Part shown: in pieces, positions 7,703 to 16,363 of the stretch
Layout: every line of letters begins with the position of its first letter
How positions within the stretch are numbered: the first letter of the stretch is position 1
NCBI RefSeq assembly: GCF_001543285.1
Contig: NZ_CP014164.1
Coordinates: forward strand, 868,001 to 932,000
Origin: Aerococcus viridans
Lineage (GTDB): Bacteria > Bacillota > Bacilli > Lactobacillales > Aerococcaceae
DNA: 64,000 bases
Direction: 5' to 3'
The notes under the pieces: model-generated
The model's input: the letters and a program-made list of their open reading frames with translations, nothing else
The model's database searches: none
What the model was told of the DNA's origin: nothing
Program-made: the position numbers and the translations under genes

Positions 7703-9022
7703 CACAACGATAATATCAGACTTTTACTAAACATTAAAGATACTAACATCACATTTAACGAAGAAAATTGGATTCAAGAGCGTAATATTAAAGGAATAGA
7801 TGTAAAAGTTTTTACTGGCACGTTAACCTACAAGCCCAAGGCTTGCCCTAAATGTGGTTGTGTAAATGACCATTCTATCGTTAAAGATGGGTTTATGACG
7901 TCCAGGATCACGTGGTTACGCCAATCCAATACACCAACCTATCTAGAGCTTAAGAAGCAACGCTTCTGGTGTCATGAATGCGATGAGCGCTTCATTGCTC
8001 ATACCAGTGAAGTTGCACGTAATTGTCATATCGCTAAACAAGTGAAGCAATCTGTTTTAGTTGAGGCTGCAGATACGATTTCAAACAAGGATCTCGCTCG
8101 TAGGCACTGTATCTCAGATAATACTAGTAGACGAATTATTAATCGCTTTATGGATGACTATTTTCGTCGCAATCGCACAAAACTAGCGAAACACATGTGC
8201 TTCGATGAGGTCAAATCTACAAAACAAGCTGACAATCAAATGAGTTTTATTTTTAGTAATGAGGATACCCATGAAGTTCTTGGTATACTGCCTACTCGAC
8301 AACTATACAAATTAAGAGAATACTTCCGCCAATTTAGTTTAAAAGAGCGCTCTGCAGTTGAAACCATTGTTGTTGATATGAATGCGCCTTATATGACTTT
8401 GGTTAGAGAAATGTTTCCAAATGCCAAAGTAATTATTGATCGTTTTCATATCATTCAATTGATTTCACGTTCTTTAAACAAAACGAGAGTTCAAGTAATG
8501 AATACTTTCAATACAAATAGAAATCATGGTGAAGATAAAAAAGAGTATCGCAAGCTGAAAAGTTTTTGGAAGCTTATCCTAAAGGATTTCAACGAAGTGG
8601 ATTTTATAAATTATAGAAAACAACGTTTATTTAAAGGGAAAATGGTTTGTGATATGGATATTCTTGATCATCTACTTTCTTTAGATGAGGATTTAACGGA
8701 AAATTACTGGGTATATCAAGCTTTACTAGAGGCTTCTAAAGAAAATAATATCGAAATGTTTCATGGGACTATTACTGCAGAACGTCACCAAAATATCAGT
8801 AAATATATGAAAACCTCACTGAACACATTATTGAAGAATATAGCGTTTATCGCAAACACCTTCCATTACAAGACTAGATCAAACGCTAGTCTAGAAGGAA
8901 AAAATAATCGTATCAAGGTCATAAAACGTGTATCCTATGGATATCGTAATTTTTTCAATTTCAGAAATAGAGTGATGATTAGTTTCATTTTAAAACCGGG
9001 CAAGCCCGCTTCCCTTAATTAA
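7697..9022 (+). CDS. ISL3-family transposase (copy 1)
   Basis: This 441-residue DDE transposase contains an N-terminal zinc ribbon (CPKCGC near residue 51 and CHECDERF near 93), a helix-turn-helix segment (ISNKDLARRHCISDNTSRRI), and the catalytic core. The likely catalytic residues are Asp170 (CFDEVKS), Asp227 (VVDMNAPYM) and Glu400 (SLEGKNNRIK). DRFHIIQL and the C-terminal GYRNFFNFRNRVM are ISL3 hallmarks. The frame is complete and no damage is visible, so it may be active and a source for the second copy. AAAGGAA precedes the ATG. Confidence 0.95.
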   Translation: MSHNDNIRLLLNIKDTNITFNEENWIQERNIKGIDVKVFTGTLTYKPKACPKCGCVNDHSIVKDGFMTSRITWLRQSNTPTYLELKKQRFWCHECDERFIAHTSEVARNCHIAKQVKQSVLVEAADTISNKDLARRHCISDNTSRRIINRFMDDYFRRNRTKLAKHMCFDEVKSTKQADNQMSFIFSNEDTHEVLGILPTRQLYKLREYFRQFSLKERSAVETIVVDMNAPYMTLVREMFPNAKVIIDRFHIIQLISRSLNKTRVQVMNTFNTNRNHGEDKKEYRKLKSFWKLILKDFNEVDFINYRKQRLFKGKMVCDMDILDHLLSLDEDLTENYWVYQALLEASKENNIEMFHGTITAERHQNISKYMKTSLNTLLKNIAFIANTFHYKTRSNASLEGKNNRIKVIKRVSYGYRNFFNFRNRVMISFILKPGKPASLN

Positions 9023-9070
9023 ATAAACATGATACATCCCGCTCGCTATGTTCAAAGAAAAAAACTGCAA

Positions 9071-9177
9071 GTGTACGTCCTTAGCCGTGAAAAAGCATGA
9101 TATCGAGACCTTGGCTCGATATCAAGGCAGAGAGACCTTGGCTCTCGCCGGTGCCACGGCTCTTAAGGAACGTACAC
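9071..9177 (+). ncRNA. Conserved structured element in the 3' region of ISL3 copy 1
   Basis: A closing stem (GTGTACGT with ACGTACAC, then CCTTA/TAAGG and GCCGTG/CACGGC) encloses two hairpins that share the 7-nt loop ACCTTGG. It starts 49 nt after the transposase stop. The same architecture occurs in copy 2 and in the divergent element at 56501-56609, where the first hairpin carries a compensatory base-pair change. I cannot tell whether it acts as RNA or as a DNA structure, or whether it is separately transcribed. Confidence 0.55.
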
Positions 9178-9230
9178 AGCAGTTCAAAGGACAAAAAAGA
9201 TAGTTCTTCTTTTATCAAATCTCATTTAAA

Positions 9231-9280
9231 ATAAAATAAAAAAGAAACTCAAATCCATATAAAATGAATTTAAGTTTCTT
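9231..9280 (-). terminator. Inward-facing terminator at the right end of ISL3 copy 1
   Basis: On the minus strand AAGAAACTTAAAT pairs with ATTTGAGTTTCTT across a loop of about 13 nt and is followed by six T residues. It would stop transcription entering from the right flank. Confidence 0.6.
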
Positions 9281-9334
9281 GCTTAAATTAAGCTATCCAC
9301 ATTAAATGTCGAAGAGCCTTTATTGCAAAAGGAA

Positions 9335-9376
9335 AAACCTGCGATGCAAGCTAGTTCAGCTTTACATCGCAGGTTT
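9335..9376 (-). terminator. Terminator of rnjA, formerly also adjacent to liaR
   Basis: AAACCTGCGATG pairs with CATCGCAGGTTT around a loop of about 18 nt. On the minus strand it is followed by TTTTTCCTTTT, so it terminates rpoY-rnjA. Before the ISL3 insertion it also lay directly downstream of liaR. Confidence 0.75.
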
Positions 9377-9402
9377 ATTTTGTTTATTAGTAATCGGTAT
9401 GA

Positions 9403-11076
9403 TTAGACGGGCATGACGACTGCCATAATCATTGGATTACGTTTTGTACGTTTATACAAGAATGGTTGTAGGGCATTTTGCATAGCGTCACGTAAGATTT
9501 TTTCGTTTACTTTCTTACCTGAATTTAGATGACCGATAACAGTGGTACGGATTACTTTTTGTGCATCTTGGATTAAACCAACAGATTCACGCATGTAAAT
9601 GAAACCACGAGAAACGATATCAGGACCAGCGAGTAATTCATTCTTAGTAAAGTCAACAGATACAACTGCTAGGACTAAACCATCTTCAGAAAGGTTATGA
9701 CGGTCTCGTAAAACAATGTTACCAATATCCCCAATACCTTTACCATCTACGTAGACCGCTTCACCAGGGAAGCTACCTGCGCGACGAGCAGAGTCTTGTG
9801 TTAAGGCCAAGACTTCACCGTTTTGCATGATGAAGATATTTTCGTGTGGAATACCAACTAATTCAGCTTGTTCAGCCTGAATAGATAGCATACGGTATTC
9901 ACCGTGGACTGGCATAAAGTACTTCGGTTTCATTAATGACAGCATTAGTTTTTGCTCTTGCTGACCACCGTGCCCTGAAGTATGGACATTGTTGACCTTA
10001 CCGTGGATAACTTCCGCACCTGCAGCAAGTAATTGGTTAATTACATGGTTTACAGATAGGGTGTTACCTGGAATTGGGCTAGATGAGAAGATCACAGTAT
10101 CATCAGGTTGGATTGAGATTTGACGGTGGGTACCGTTTGCAATCCGAGATAGGGCAGCCATTGGCTCGCCTTGAGAACCTGTACACATGATTAAGATTTC
10201 GTTTGCTGGGTATTGGTTGATTTCGTTACTTTGGATGAAGGCATCTTCACCCACGTTGAAATAGCCGAGTTCGATAGCGTTTCGAATGGCTGCTTCCATA
10301 GATCGACCAAAGACAGCTATTTTTCTACCTTGGGCTACAGCCACATCGATGGCTTGTGATAAACGGGAAATATTTGAAGCGAAAGATGCGAAGATAATTC
10401 GACCTTCAATATTTGACATGATATCCGCTAATGATTCACCAACGACACGTTCTGATTGGGTAAAACCTGGAATCTCGGCGTTTGTTGAGTCACCAAGTAA
10501 CAATAGAACGCCTTCTTCACCGATTTTTGCCATTTTATGGATATCAGCAGGTTTACCTACTGGGGTAAAGTCGAACTTGTAGTCACCGGTAAATACCACA
10601 TTTCCTGGTGGGGTCTTTACAACAATCCCCATTGCGTCAGGTATAGAGTGGGTAGTACGGTAGAAAGAAACGGATGTCTTTCTAAACTTGATGACTGAAT
10701 CTTCATCAATAATATGTAATTCTGCATCACGTAATAATCCGTGTTCTTCTAATTTATTCTTGATTAGAGCCATGGCCAATTTGCCAGCATAAATCGGAAT
10801 GTTAATTTGTTTCAGTAAGAAAGGAATCCCCCCAATATGGTCTTCGTGACCGTGGGTGATGAATAAACCTTTCACTTTTTGTTCGTTTTGAATTAGGTAT
10901 TGGTAGTTAGCGATAACGTAATCAATACCTAACAAATCGTCTTCTGGGAATTTAACCCCAGCGTCTAATAATAAAATTTCGTCTTGAAATTGGACTCCAT
11001 AAGAGTTTTTACCGATTTCGTCTAATCCCCCGAAAGCGAAAACGCCAACTTCATTATTTTTTATATCAACTTTCAT
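9403..11076 (-). CDS. rnjA: Ribonuclease J1
   Basis: This 557-residue metallo-beta-lactamase/beta-CASP nuclease is both a 5'-3' exonuclease and an endonuclease in mRNA decay and rRNA maturation. The zinc motif HGHEDHIGG lies near residue 75, followed by GDYKFD (motif 3), the beta-CASP region with [13 protein letters not shown], and the [10 protein letters not shown] motif. A C-terminal domain is present and the length matches RNase J1. It overlaps the rpoY stop by one base, so the two are coupled. This rpoY-rnjA pair is conserved in Firmicutes and links RNA polymerase to RNA decay. Confidence 0.96.
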   Translation of the reverse strand: MKVDIKNNEVGVFAFGGLDEIGKNSYGVQFQDEILLLDAGVKFPEDDLLGIDYVIANYQYLIQNEQKVKGLFITHGHEDHIGGIPFLLKQINIPIYAGKLAMALIKNKLEEHGLLRDAELHIIDEDSVIKFRKTSVSFYRTTHSIPDAMGIVVKTPPGNVVFTGDYKFDFTPVGKPADIHKMAKIGEEGVLLLLGDSTNAEIPGFTQSERVVGESLADIMSNIEGRIIFASFASNISRLSQAIDVAVAQGRKIAVFGRSMEAAIRNAIELGYFNVGEDAFIQSNEINQYPANEILIMCTGSQGEPMAALSRIANGTHRQISIQPDDTVIFSSSPIPGNTLSVNHVINQLLAAGAEVIHGKVNNVHTSGHGGQQEQKLMLSLMKPKYFMPVHGEYRMLSIQAEQAELVGIPHENIFIMQNGEVLALTQDSARRAGSFPGEAVYVDGKGIGDIGNIVLRDRHNLSEDGLVLAVVSVDFTKNELLAGPDIVSRGFIYMRESVGLIQDAQKVIRTTVIGHLNSGKKVNEKILRDAMQNALQPFLYKRTKRNPMIMAVVMPV

Positions 11077-11294
11077 TAATTAGAAAGCTCCACAACTTTA
11101 AAGTCTGGATTTTGTTGTTCGTATTCTAAATGCGCACCTTCAAGTGGTTGGATAAACTCGACTAGATAGGGGGTTTCATTCTCTAGGTGGGCACGAACCT
11201 CACGTTTAGTTTCAGCTTGGACATACATAGTGTGTGTTGATTCACGACGTGGTACTTCAGTCAATGAATCTTGATAAGTTACTTTAAAAATCAT
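11076..11294 (-). CDS. rpoY: RNA polymerase epsilon subunit
   Basis: This 72-residue epsilon subunit (RpoY, DUF1447) is a small RNA polymerase accessory protein of Firmicutes. The sequence [28 protein letters not shown] and the ending VVELSN are typical. AAAGGAG precedes the ATG. It is the first gene of a two-gene operon with rnjA. A TAGAAT -10-like element can be seen upstream on the minus strand at 11352-11347, without a clear -35. Confidence 0.94.
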   Translation of the reverse strand: MIFKVTYQDSLTEVPRRESTHTMYVQAETKREVRAHLENETPYLVEFIQPLEGAHLEYEQQNPDFKVVELSN

Positions 11295-11470
11295 TTTTTG
11301 CTCCTTTTATAAATTTATTAAAAATGTGATCTTACTCGCTAACACTATTCTACCATATTTCATTATCTTTGCGCACATTTTTGGAAATTTGTTGATTTGA
11401 TATGCTTTCATAAATTGATTTTCAGATTATATGCTAAAATATCTTTGAATGAAGTTAAAGGAGCGATCAA

Positions 11471-12454
11471 ATGCAAGTAGCGATTAAGAGTGCAAAATAT
11501 GCAGTGGCCACTTTTATTGCCATATTTTTAGCCCAGTGGTTAGGCCTAGATTATGCGGTATCAGCAGGTGTTATTGCCATCCTATCCCTAGCAGAAACCA
11601 GTAAGAAAACTATCCAATACATCGGCAACTTGACCTTAACAATGATCTTGAGTTTATTGATTGCCACCGTATTATTTAATCTTTTCGGATATGAAATTTG
11701 GGTATTTTCACTTTACCTACTGATTACTTACCCCATTTCTGTCTACCTGAAGAGCGATAATGCTATTGCCCCGTGTGCGGTATTTATTTCCCATTTGTTG
11801 CTTGAACAAGCGTCAGATTTTAATTGGTGGGTCAACGAAATGCTTCTACTTGTGATTGGTGTTGGGATTGCAGTAATTGTCAATTTGTATCAGACATCGG
11901 CCAGTGGCGAGATGGACAAGTTGAAAGGTCAAATTGAAAGGGAAATGCAGACCATTTTAAACCATTTAGCTGACAAAATGGATACCCTTGACCACCCGGG
12001 TCACCTCTTATATGAACATATCGATCAGGCTTACGAGTTGGCGAAACATGGAGAATTTCTGGCATTGAAGGAGGCTGAAAATAATATCACGGGCGACGTG
12101 CAAAATTACTATCTAAATTATTTTTCAATGCGGTCTTCCCAATTGATTATTCTCTATGATATCAACAATTCTTTGGATAATATTTATGAATCAACCGATC
12201 AGACTTATGACTTGAGTGGCTTTTTCCGTCACGTTAGTCAACAATTATCGGAATCAAATACAGCAGCTAAACTTCGTAATGAATTAAATCAATTAAAAAC
12301 ACGGTTTAGACAGCAACCCTTACCGCAAACTCGAAATGAATTTGAAACCCGGTCTATGCTCTTTGATATCTTATTAGACTGCGAGAAATTCTTGAATCTG
12401 AAATATGAGTTTTATAAATCTGGGCAGCGTTTAAAATATCTCCAAAGCAAATAA
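11471..12454 (+). CDS. Aromatic acid exporter family membrane protein (DUF939/ArAE)
   Basis: This 327-residue protein has about five hydrophobic segments in the first 140 residues (for example FIAIFLAQWLGLDYAVSAGVIAIL) followed by a soluble helical C-terminal half. That is the arrangement of the Firmicutes aromatic acid exporter/FUSC-like family (YqjA type). Its substrate is not known. AAAGGAGC precedes the ATG. It is monocistronic, convergent with the hemolysin III gene and sharing a terminator hairpin with it. Confidence 0.82.
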   Translation: MQVAIKSAKYAVATFIAIFLAQWLGLDYAVSAGVIAILSLAETSKKTIQYIGNLTLTMILSLLIATVLFNLFGYEIWVFSLYLLITYPISVYLKSDNAIAPCAVFISHLLLEQASDFNWWVNEMLLLVIGVGIAVIVNLYQTSASGEMDKLKGQIEREMQTILNHLADKMDTLDHPGHLLYEHIDQAYELAKHGEFLALKEAENNITGDVQNYYLNYFSMRSSQLIILYDINNSLDNIYESTDQTYDLSGFFRHVSQQLSESNTAAKLRNELNQLKTRFRQQPLPQTRNEFETRSMLFDILLDCEKFLNLKYEFYKSGQRLKYLQSK

Positions 12455-12507
12455 AAGATACCAAGCAAAGGCGAGTAGCAGGACTACTAAACTATGCTTG
12501 GTATCTT
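12455..12507. terminator. Bidirectional terminator between the ArAE gene and hemolysin III
   Basis: AAGATACCAAGCA pairs with TGCTTGGTATCTT, with an inner GTAG/CTAC hairpin. T-rich sequence follows on the + strand and is weaker on the - strand. It sits between convergent genes. Confidence 0.8.
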
Positions 12508-12534
12508 ATTTTTTATATTAAAAGCATTTCATTC

Positions 12535-13206
12535 CTATACATATAATAAGACGGCGAAGTACATCGCGATTGAACCACCGAGTACAAATAAGTGCCAAAT
12601 GACATGCCAGAATTTCAAGTTATCATGGGCGTAGAAGATAGTGCCGACTGTATAAGTTACCCCGCCGGCGATTAGCCAAGCGATGCCACCAGAACCGATA
12701 GCTGTGGCCATTTGCGGGATAGCGATAACACCAAACCAGCCCATTAAAATGTATAAAAGGGTGGAGAATTTCTTCATCTTATCTAGGAAGAGGATTTTAC
12801 CGACAATCCCAAATAGGGCGATGGCCCATTGTGCAATAAAGATAAACCAGCCAAAGGCACCACCAATAGCGACTAAGGCGAAGGGGGTGTAAGATCCAGC
12901 AATTAAAATAAAAATCGATGAATGGTCGATAATTTTTAGGATACCCGCAGCTTTGGTAAATGAAAAGCTGTGGTATAAGGTTGAAGCCAAGTATAGGGCA
13001 CACATAGAGATGCCGTACACCACGTATGAAAAAATTTCGATACTATTTTGGTTTTCAACACCTTTATGGATTAGGAAAACGGTGGCAACAATTGAAAGGA
13101 CAAACCCAATGCCATGTGTCACTGAATTCAGGACCTCATTCGTGATATAATAAGCTTTCGTATAAGGTAATTTGATTTTTTCTTGACCACGTGAATTAGC
13201 AGACAT
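12535..13206 (-). CDS. Hemolysin III family membrane protein (YplQ/PAQR-like)
   Basis: This 223-residue protein has seven hydrophobic helices. It carries the hemolysin III/PAQR signature residues: NSVTHGIGF near the start, TLYHSF, DHSSIFILIAGSYTPF in the middle, and HVIWHLFVLGG close to the end, where the paired histidines form the presumed metal site. The family includes Bacillus YplQ; a true haemolytic role is doubtful. Length is typical. GGAGGAAAA precedes the ATG. Confidence 0.92.
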   Translation of the reverse strand: MSANSRGQEKIKLPYTKAYYITNEVLNSVTHGIGFVLSIVATVFLIHKGVENQNSIEIFSYVVYGISMCALYLASTLYHSFSFTKAAGILKIIDHSSIFILIAGSYTPFALVAIGGAFGWFIFIAQWAIALFGIVGKILFLDKMKKFSTLLYILMGWFGVIAIPQMATAIGSGGIAWLIAGGVTYTVGTIFYAHDNLKFWHVIWHLFVLGGSIAMYFAVLLYV

Positions 13207-13355
13207 TATTTTCCTCCTTTAGTAAAATGCGTTTTTTACACATGTAGTATAGCATATTCTATTAGGTGATTATGGAAATTCGATGCAATGAATACTAATT
13301 TAAAATTTATCTGATAAAATATATATAAGCAGAAAAACAGTTGAGGTGAGCGGAA

Positions 13356-14642
13356 ATGGCGAGAAAAATGGATTGGTCTCTTGCTGAAGAATTAACCAAG
13401 AAGACGCAAGAAGAAATTGAAAAAATCGAAAAAGTACATATTCTAGTAGTAGGTAAAACGGGTGTTGGGAAATCGACTTTAATCAACAATATTTTCCGGG
13501 AGAGATTAGCGGAAACGGGGATTGGGCAACCCATCACCAAACATTTGCATAAAATCGAAAAAGAAGGCGTGCCAATGGTCCTTTATGATACAAGAGGGTT
13601 GGAGCTGGATGCAGAAACCCAAAACCAAGTGACGAGTGAAATCGACCAAACGCTAGAAGGCATGGCCAAAATGAAACAACATATGCACGTGGCATATTAT
13701 TGTATCAATGCATCTTCATCGCGGATTGAAGATATGGAGATTCGTTTGATTGAATATTTAGCTAATAAGATGCCGGTTATCTTAGTACTGACTCAATCTA
13801 TCGGGGATCAAGCCTTGAAATTTGAACAATACCTAGTCAATCAAAATCTATCCGTCCAAGCAATTATTCGGTTAATGGCCCAGGATTATAAGATTACTGA
13901 CGAATTTACCATTCCTGCCTTCGGTCTAAAAGAGCTTGTTGAAAGAACAATTGGCTTATTGCCACATCAGGTCCACACAGCTTTTAACAATGCCCAACAG
14001 ATTGATATTGAACGGAAGAGCCGAGCAGCGCGGCGTTGGGCGCGTAGATATACTGTCACTACCTTTGGTGTTGGATTCACCCCCATTCCTTTTTCCGATG
14101 CAACCGTCCTAGTGCCCATGCAAATAGGTATGATGGCTCATATTACAGCTATATTTGGCATTTCCATGGACCGAGCGACTGCCTTAGGCATCTTAGGGGC
14201 TATTGGTGGAACAGGATCAGCAACCTATTTAGGACGACTAATCGTTTCGAACGTGGTGAAATTTATCCCAGGTATCGGGTCTGTGGCAGGTGGGATGATT
14301 TCAGGAACAACTGCCTCAATCATTACCACAGCACTAGCCATGTCCTACATCGAAGTTCTGGCTTTCATCGCCACAGCAGAAGCTAAAGGTGAAGAGGTCA
14401 GTCCACGAACAGTCCGTAAATTGATGAAAGATTTATACGGACAAAGGCTGCAACGCGGGCAAAATGACCCCGATTTCCAAGCTGCCATGGCGGAGATCGA
14501 AGCGAAAAAGGGTCAAGATGCTGAGGGGACCAAAGGAGAGGGCACTAGCCAAGGCGTTTTTCTAGATGATGAAGTAGAAGAAGGTGGTCAAAAGACGCGT
14601 ATTAACTGGCCAAAAGGGTCATTTAGAAACCGAAAGCGCTAG
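13356..14642 (+). CDS. GTPase with C-terminal DUF697-like domain
   Basis: This 428-residue protein has an Era-like GTPase domain at about residues 25-200: Walker A VVGKTGVGKST, switch II/G3 YDTRGLEL, and G4-like LTQS. After a basic linker comes a hydrophobic DUF697-type region (about 230-340, TTFGVGFTPIPFSDATVLVPMQIGMM) and a charged C-terminal tail. Such proteins are widespread in Lactobacillales and are thought to be membrane-associated; their role is unknown. GAGGTGAG precedes the ATG. No operon partner is evident. Confidence 0.85.
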   Translation: MARKMDWSLAEELTKKTQEEIEKIEKVHILVVGKTGVGKSTLINNIFRERLAETGIGQPITKHLHKIEKEGVPMVLYDTRGLELDAETQNQVTSEIDQTLEGMAKMKQHMHVAYYCINASSSRIEDMEIRLIEYLANKMPVILVLTQSIGDQALKFEQYLVNQNLSVQAIIRLMAQDYKITDEFTIPAFGLKELVERTIGLLPHQVHTAFNNAQQIDIERKSRAARRWARRYTVTTFGVGFTPIPFSDATVLVPMQIGMMAHITAIFGISMDRATALGILGAIGGTGSATYLGRLIVSNVVKFIPGIGSVAGGMISGTTASIITTALAMSYIEVLAFIATAEAKGEEVSPRTVRKLMKDLYGQRLQRGQNDPDFQAAMAEIEAKKGQDAEGTKGEGTSQGVFLDDEVEEGGQKTRINWPKGSFRNRKR

Positions 14643-14759
14643 TGGTTTTCCTTTATTTTTCGAATACGAAATAAAACTCCTCGTTTTAAAAACTATTGTT
14701 CATAGTGGTGATAACTTTGTGGTATAATATAATCATAATGAAATAGTGGGTGAGTATAA

Positions 14760-15335
14760 GTGGAAAAACAATTAGAATTTGAAAACTGGGTCAAAAGTTT
14801 AGACGACGTCAGCATGCCAAGATGGGAAGAAATTACAGATATTCCTTTATACATGGACCAACTCATTGCAGTTGTAACCCAGTATTTAGAACCATTCCAA
14901 ATTTTTTCTTCGGATAAGAAACCTGTGACACCTTCAATGGTCAATAACTATGTTAAACTAGGATTAATTCCAAAGCCAATCAAGAGACATTACAGTAAAC
15001 GTCATATCGCGTATTTAATCGTCATTACCTTATTTAAAGAAGTCATTTCAATTCAAGACATCCGTCGTGTATTGATCTTTCTGGCGCAGTCACAAGGCAA
15101 TTCAAACGCCTACAATCAATTCTGTGCCTTATTAGAAATTACCATCAAACGAAGAGGGCATGTATATTTAAATGTAGCCGTGGATGACGAAATTGAAACA
15201 GACTATTCAGATCCAGAGGATTTTGATAAGTATATTATCTATTTGGCTTGCGAAACAATCACTAATTTATTGTTTGCGAAAAAATTTATTTCCTTTGTAG
15301 ATCAAGATACCACAGAGATAGAAACAGAAGGATAA
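14760..15335 (+). CDS. DUF1836 protein, putative MerR-like regulator
   Basis: This 191-residue DUF1836 protein has an N-terminal part (PSMVNNYVKLGLIPKPIKRHYSKRHIAYLIVI) that reads as a winged helix like those of MerR-type regulators. DNA binding is therefore plausible but its target is unknown. The start is GTG at 14760, preceded by GGGTGAG. It lies 23 bases upstream of a degV gene on the same strand and is probably co-transcribed with it, an arrangement common in Lactobacillales. Confidence 0.85.
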   Translation: MEKQLEFENWVKSLDDVSMPRWEEITDIPLYMDQLIAVVTQYLEPFQIFSSDKKPVTPSMVNNYVKLGLIPKPIKRHYSKRHIAYLIVITLFKEVISIQDIRRVLIFLAQSQGNSNAYNQFCALLEITIKRRGHVYLNVAVDDEIETDYSDPEDFDKYIIYLACETITNLLFAKKFISFVDQDTTEIETEG

Positions 15336-15358
15336 CCCTTATAGTCGGAGGTAGTCAA

Positions 15359-16234
15359 TTGGAAAAAATAGGTTTTATTGTGGACTCTGGTTCAGATGTT
15401 CCAAAAGAGTTTGTCGATAAATTTGAAATCGAAGTATTACCTTTAAATGTAGCCTTTAAAGATGGCGATTACTTGGATGGTGTAACCATTCAACCACAAG
15501 AAGTATTTGAGCGTATGGCATCGGAAATCCCGAAAACATCCCTACCAAGTGGTGAATTGATTTCTCAAGCCTTTGAAAACTTAATAGAAAAAGGCTGTAC
15601 GCATATTATCGCCATTACCATTTCATCAAATCTTTCTGGTACGAACAACTCAGTTCGTTTAATTGCGGAAGATTTTCCTCAAGTGGAGTTTTTCCTTTTA
15701 GATACGAAAAACATTGGTATCGGTTCAGGTCTATTCATGATCGCTGCAACAAAATACTTCGAAATGAAGAATGATTTTAAAATGATTACCAAGAAATTAC
15801 AGGATTCAGTTGAAAAAGGTCATGTATTTTTCCATATCCCTAACTTAAAATATCTAATTGCTGGTGGTCGAATTGGCCGGGTGACTGGTGCAGTAGGTAC
15901 CTTGTTAAATATTCAACAAATTATCACTTGTGATGAAGAGGGAATTTATACAAAAATCGCTAAAATCCGTGCTTCAAAAACCAATAATGAAGCCAAAACA
16001 ATAAAGAAGATGGTTGATTTAGTGAAGGGAGTTCTTCCTGAAAGCCAAGAATTTTTATTGGCTTCTTGTGGCGGTAATCCGGCTGCTAGAGTGACATCAG
16101 CCAAGCTTTTGGAAGGACTTAAAGACGCTTTACCGGAATTTGAAGAAGCCTACGATGTCCAACTGGGATCAGCTTTAGCGGTACATACGGGACCTGAATT
16201 AACAGGTTGTGCGATCTTACCTTTGTATAAATAA
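15359..16234 (+). CDS. DegV family fatty acid-binding protein
   Basis: This 291-residue DegV protein is related to FakB, the fatty-acid carrier subunit of fatty acid kinase. Family motifs are visible: DSGSDVPKEF near the N-terminus, TSLPSGELI, ITISSNLSGTNNS, and AGGRIGRVTGAVGTLLNIQ. The fold holds a single acyl chain for phosphorylation by FakA; no fakA is in this window. The start is TTG at 15359, chosen because GGAGG lies 7 bases before it. It ends before the hairpin at 16279. Confidence 0.92.
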   Translation: MEKIGFIVDSGSDVPKEFVDKFEIEVLPLNVAFKDGDYLDGVTIQPQEVFERMASEIPKTSLPSGELISQAFENLIEKGCTHIIAITISSNLSGTNNSVRLIAEDFPQVEFFLLDTKNIGIGSGLFMIAATKYFEMKNDFKMITKKLQDSVEKGHVFFHIPNLKYLIAGGRIGRVTGAVGTLLNIQQIITCDEEGIYTKIAKIRASKTNNEAKTIKKMVDLVKGVLPESQEFLLASCGGNPAARVTSAKLLEGLKDALPEFEEAYDVQLGSALAVHTGPELTGCAILPLYK

Positions 16235-16278
16235 AATATGAGGGGTCCTATTTTATAGAATAGGATAAGCTAAATAAA

Positions 16279-16330
16279 AATAACAGGCGGTATGCCAGAT
16301 GAAATCTTATCTGGCATACCGCCTGTTATT
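16279..16330. terminator. Long bidirectional terminator hairpin between degV and the ubiB-like gene
   Basis: A 22-bp perfect stem (AATAACAGGCGGTATGCCAG and its complement) closes on a GAAATCTT loop between convergent genes. T-rich context is modest on both sides. Confidence 0.75.
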
Positions 16331-16363
16331 GTGGCTATTTCAATCGTGGCAAATTCAGGGACG

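Larger units (their letters stand above)
7569..9318 (+). mobile_element. ISL3-family insertion sequence, copy 1 (apparently intact)
   Basis: This 1750-bp element is bounded by the exact 8-bp target duplication TTTATTGC (7561-7568 and 9319-9326). The terminal inverted repeats start GGGTCTCCGAC on the left and GGCTCTTCGAC on the right. It holds one transposase gene, an inward terminator at the left end (7584-7615), an inverted repeat masking the transposase start (7632-7650 with 7686-7702), a structured segment at 9071-9177, and an inward terminator at the right end. It sits between liaR and the terminator hairpin at 9335. A near-identical but damaged copy lies at 45455-47243. Confidence 0.95.

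Noticed and set aside
10286..10582. + strand frame of about 98 codons inside rnjA
   Set aside because: It is antisense to the strongly conserved RNase J1 coding sequence and has no ribosome binding site.
16279..16330. A 22-bp perfect inverted repeat considered as a MITE
   Set aside because: It lies exactly between convergent genes, has no target duplication I can see and occurs once; a bidirectional terminator explains it.
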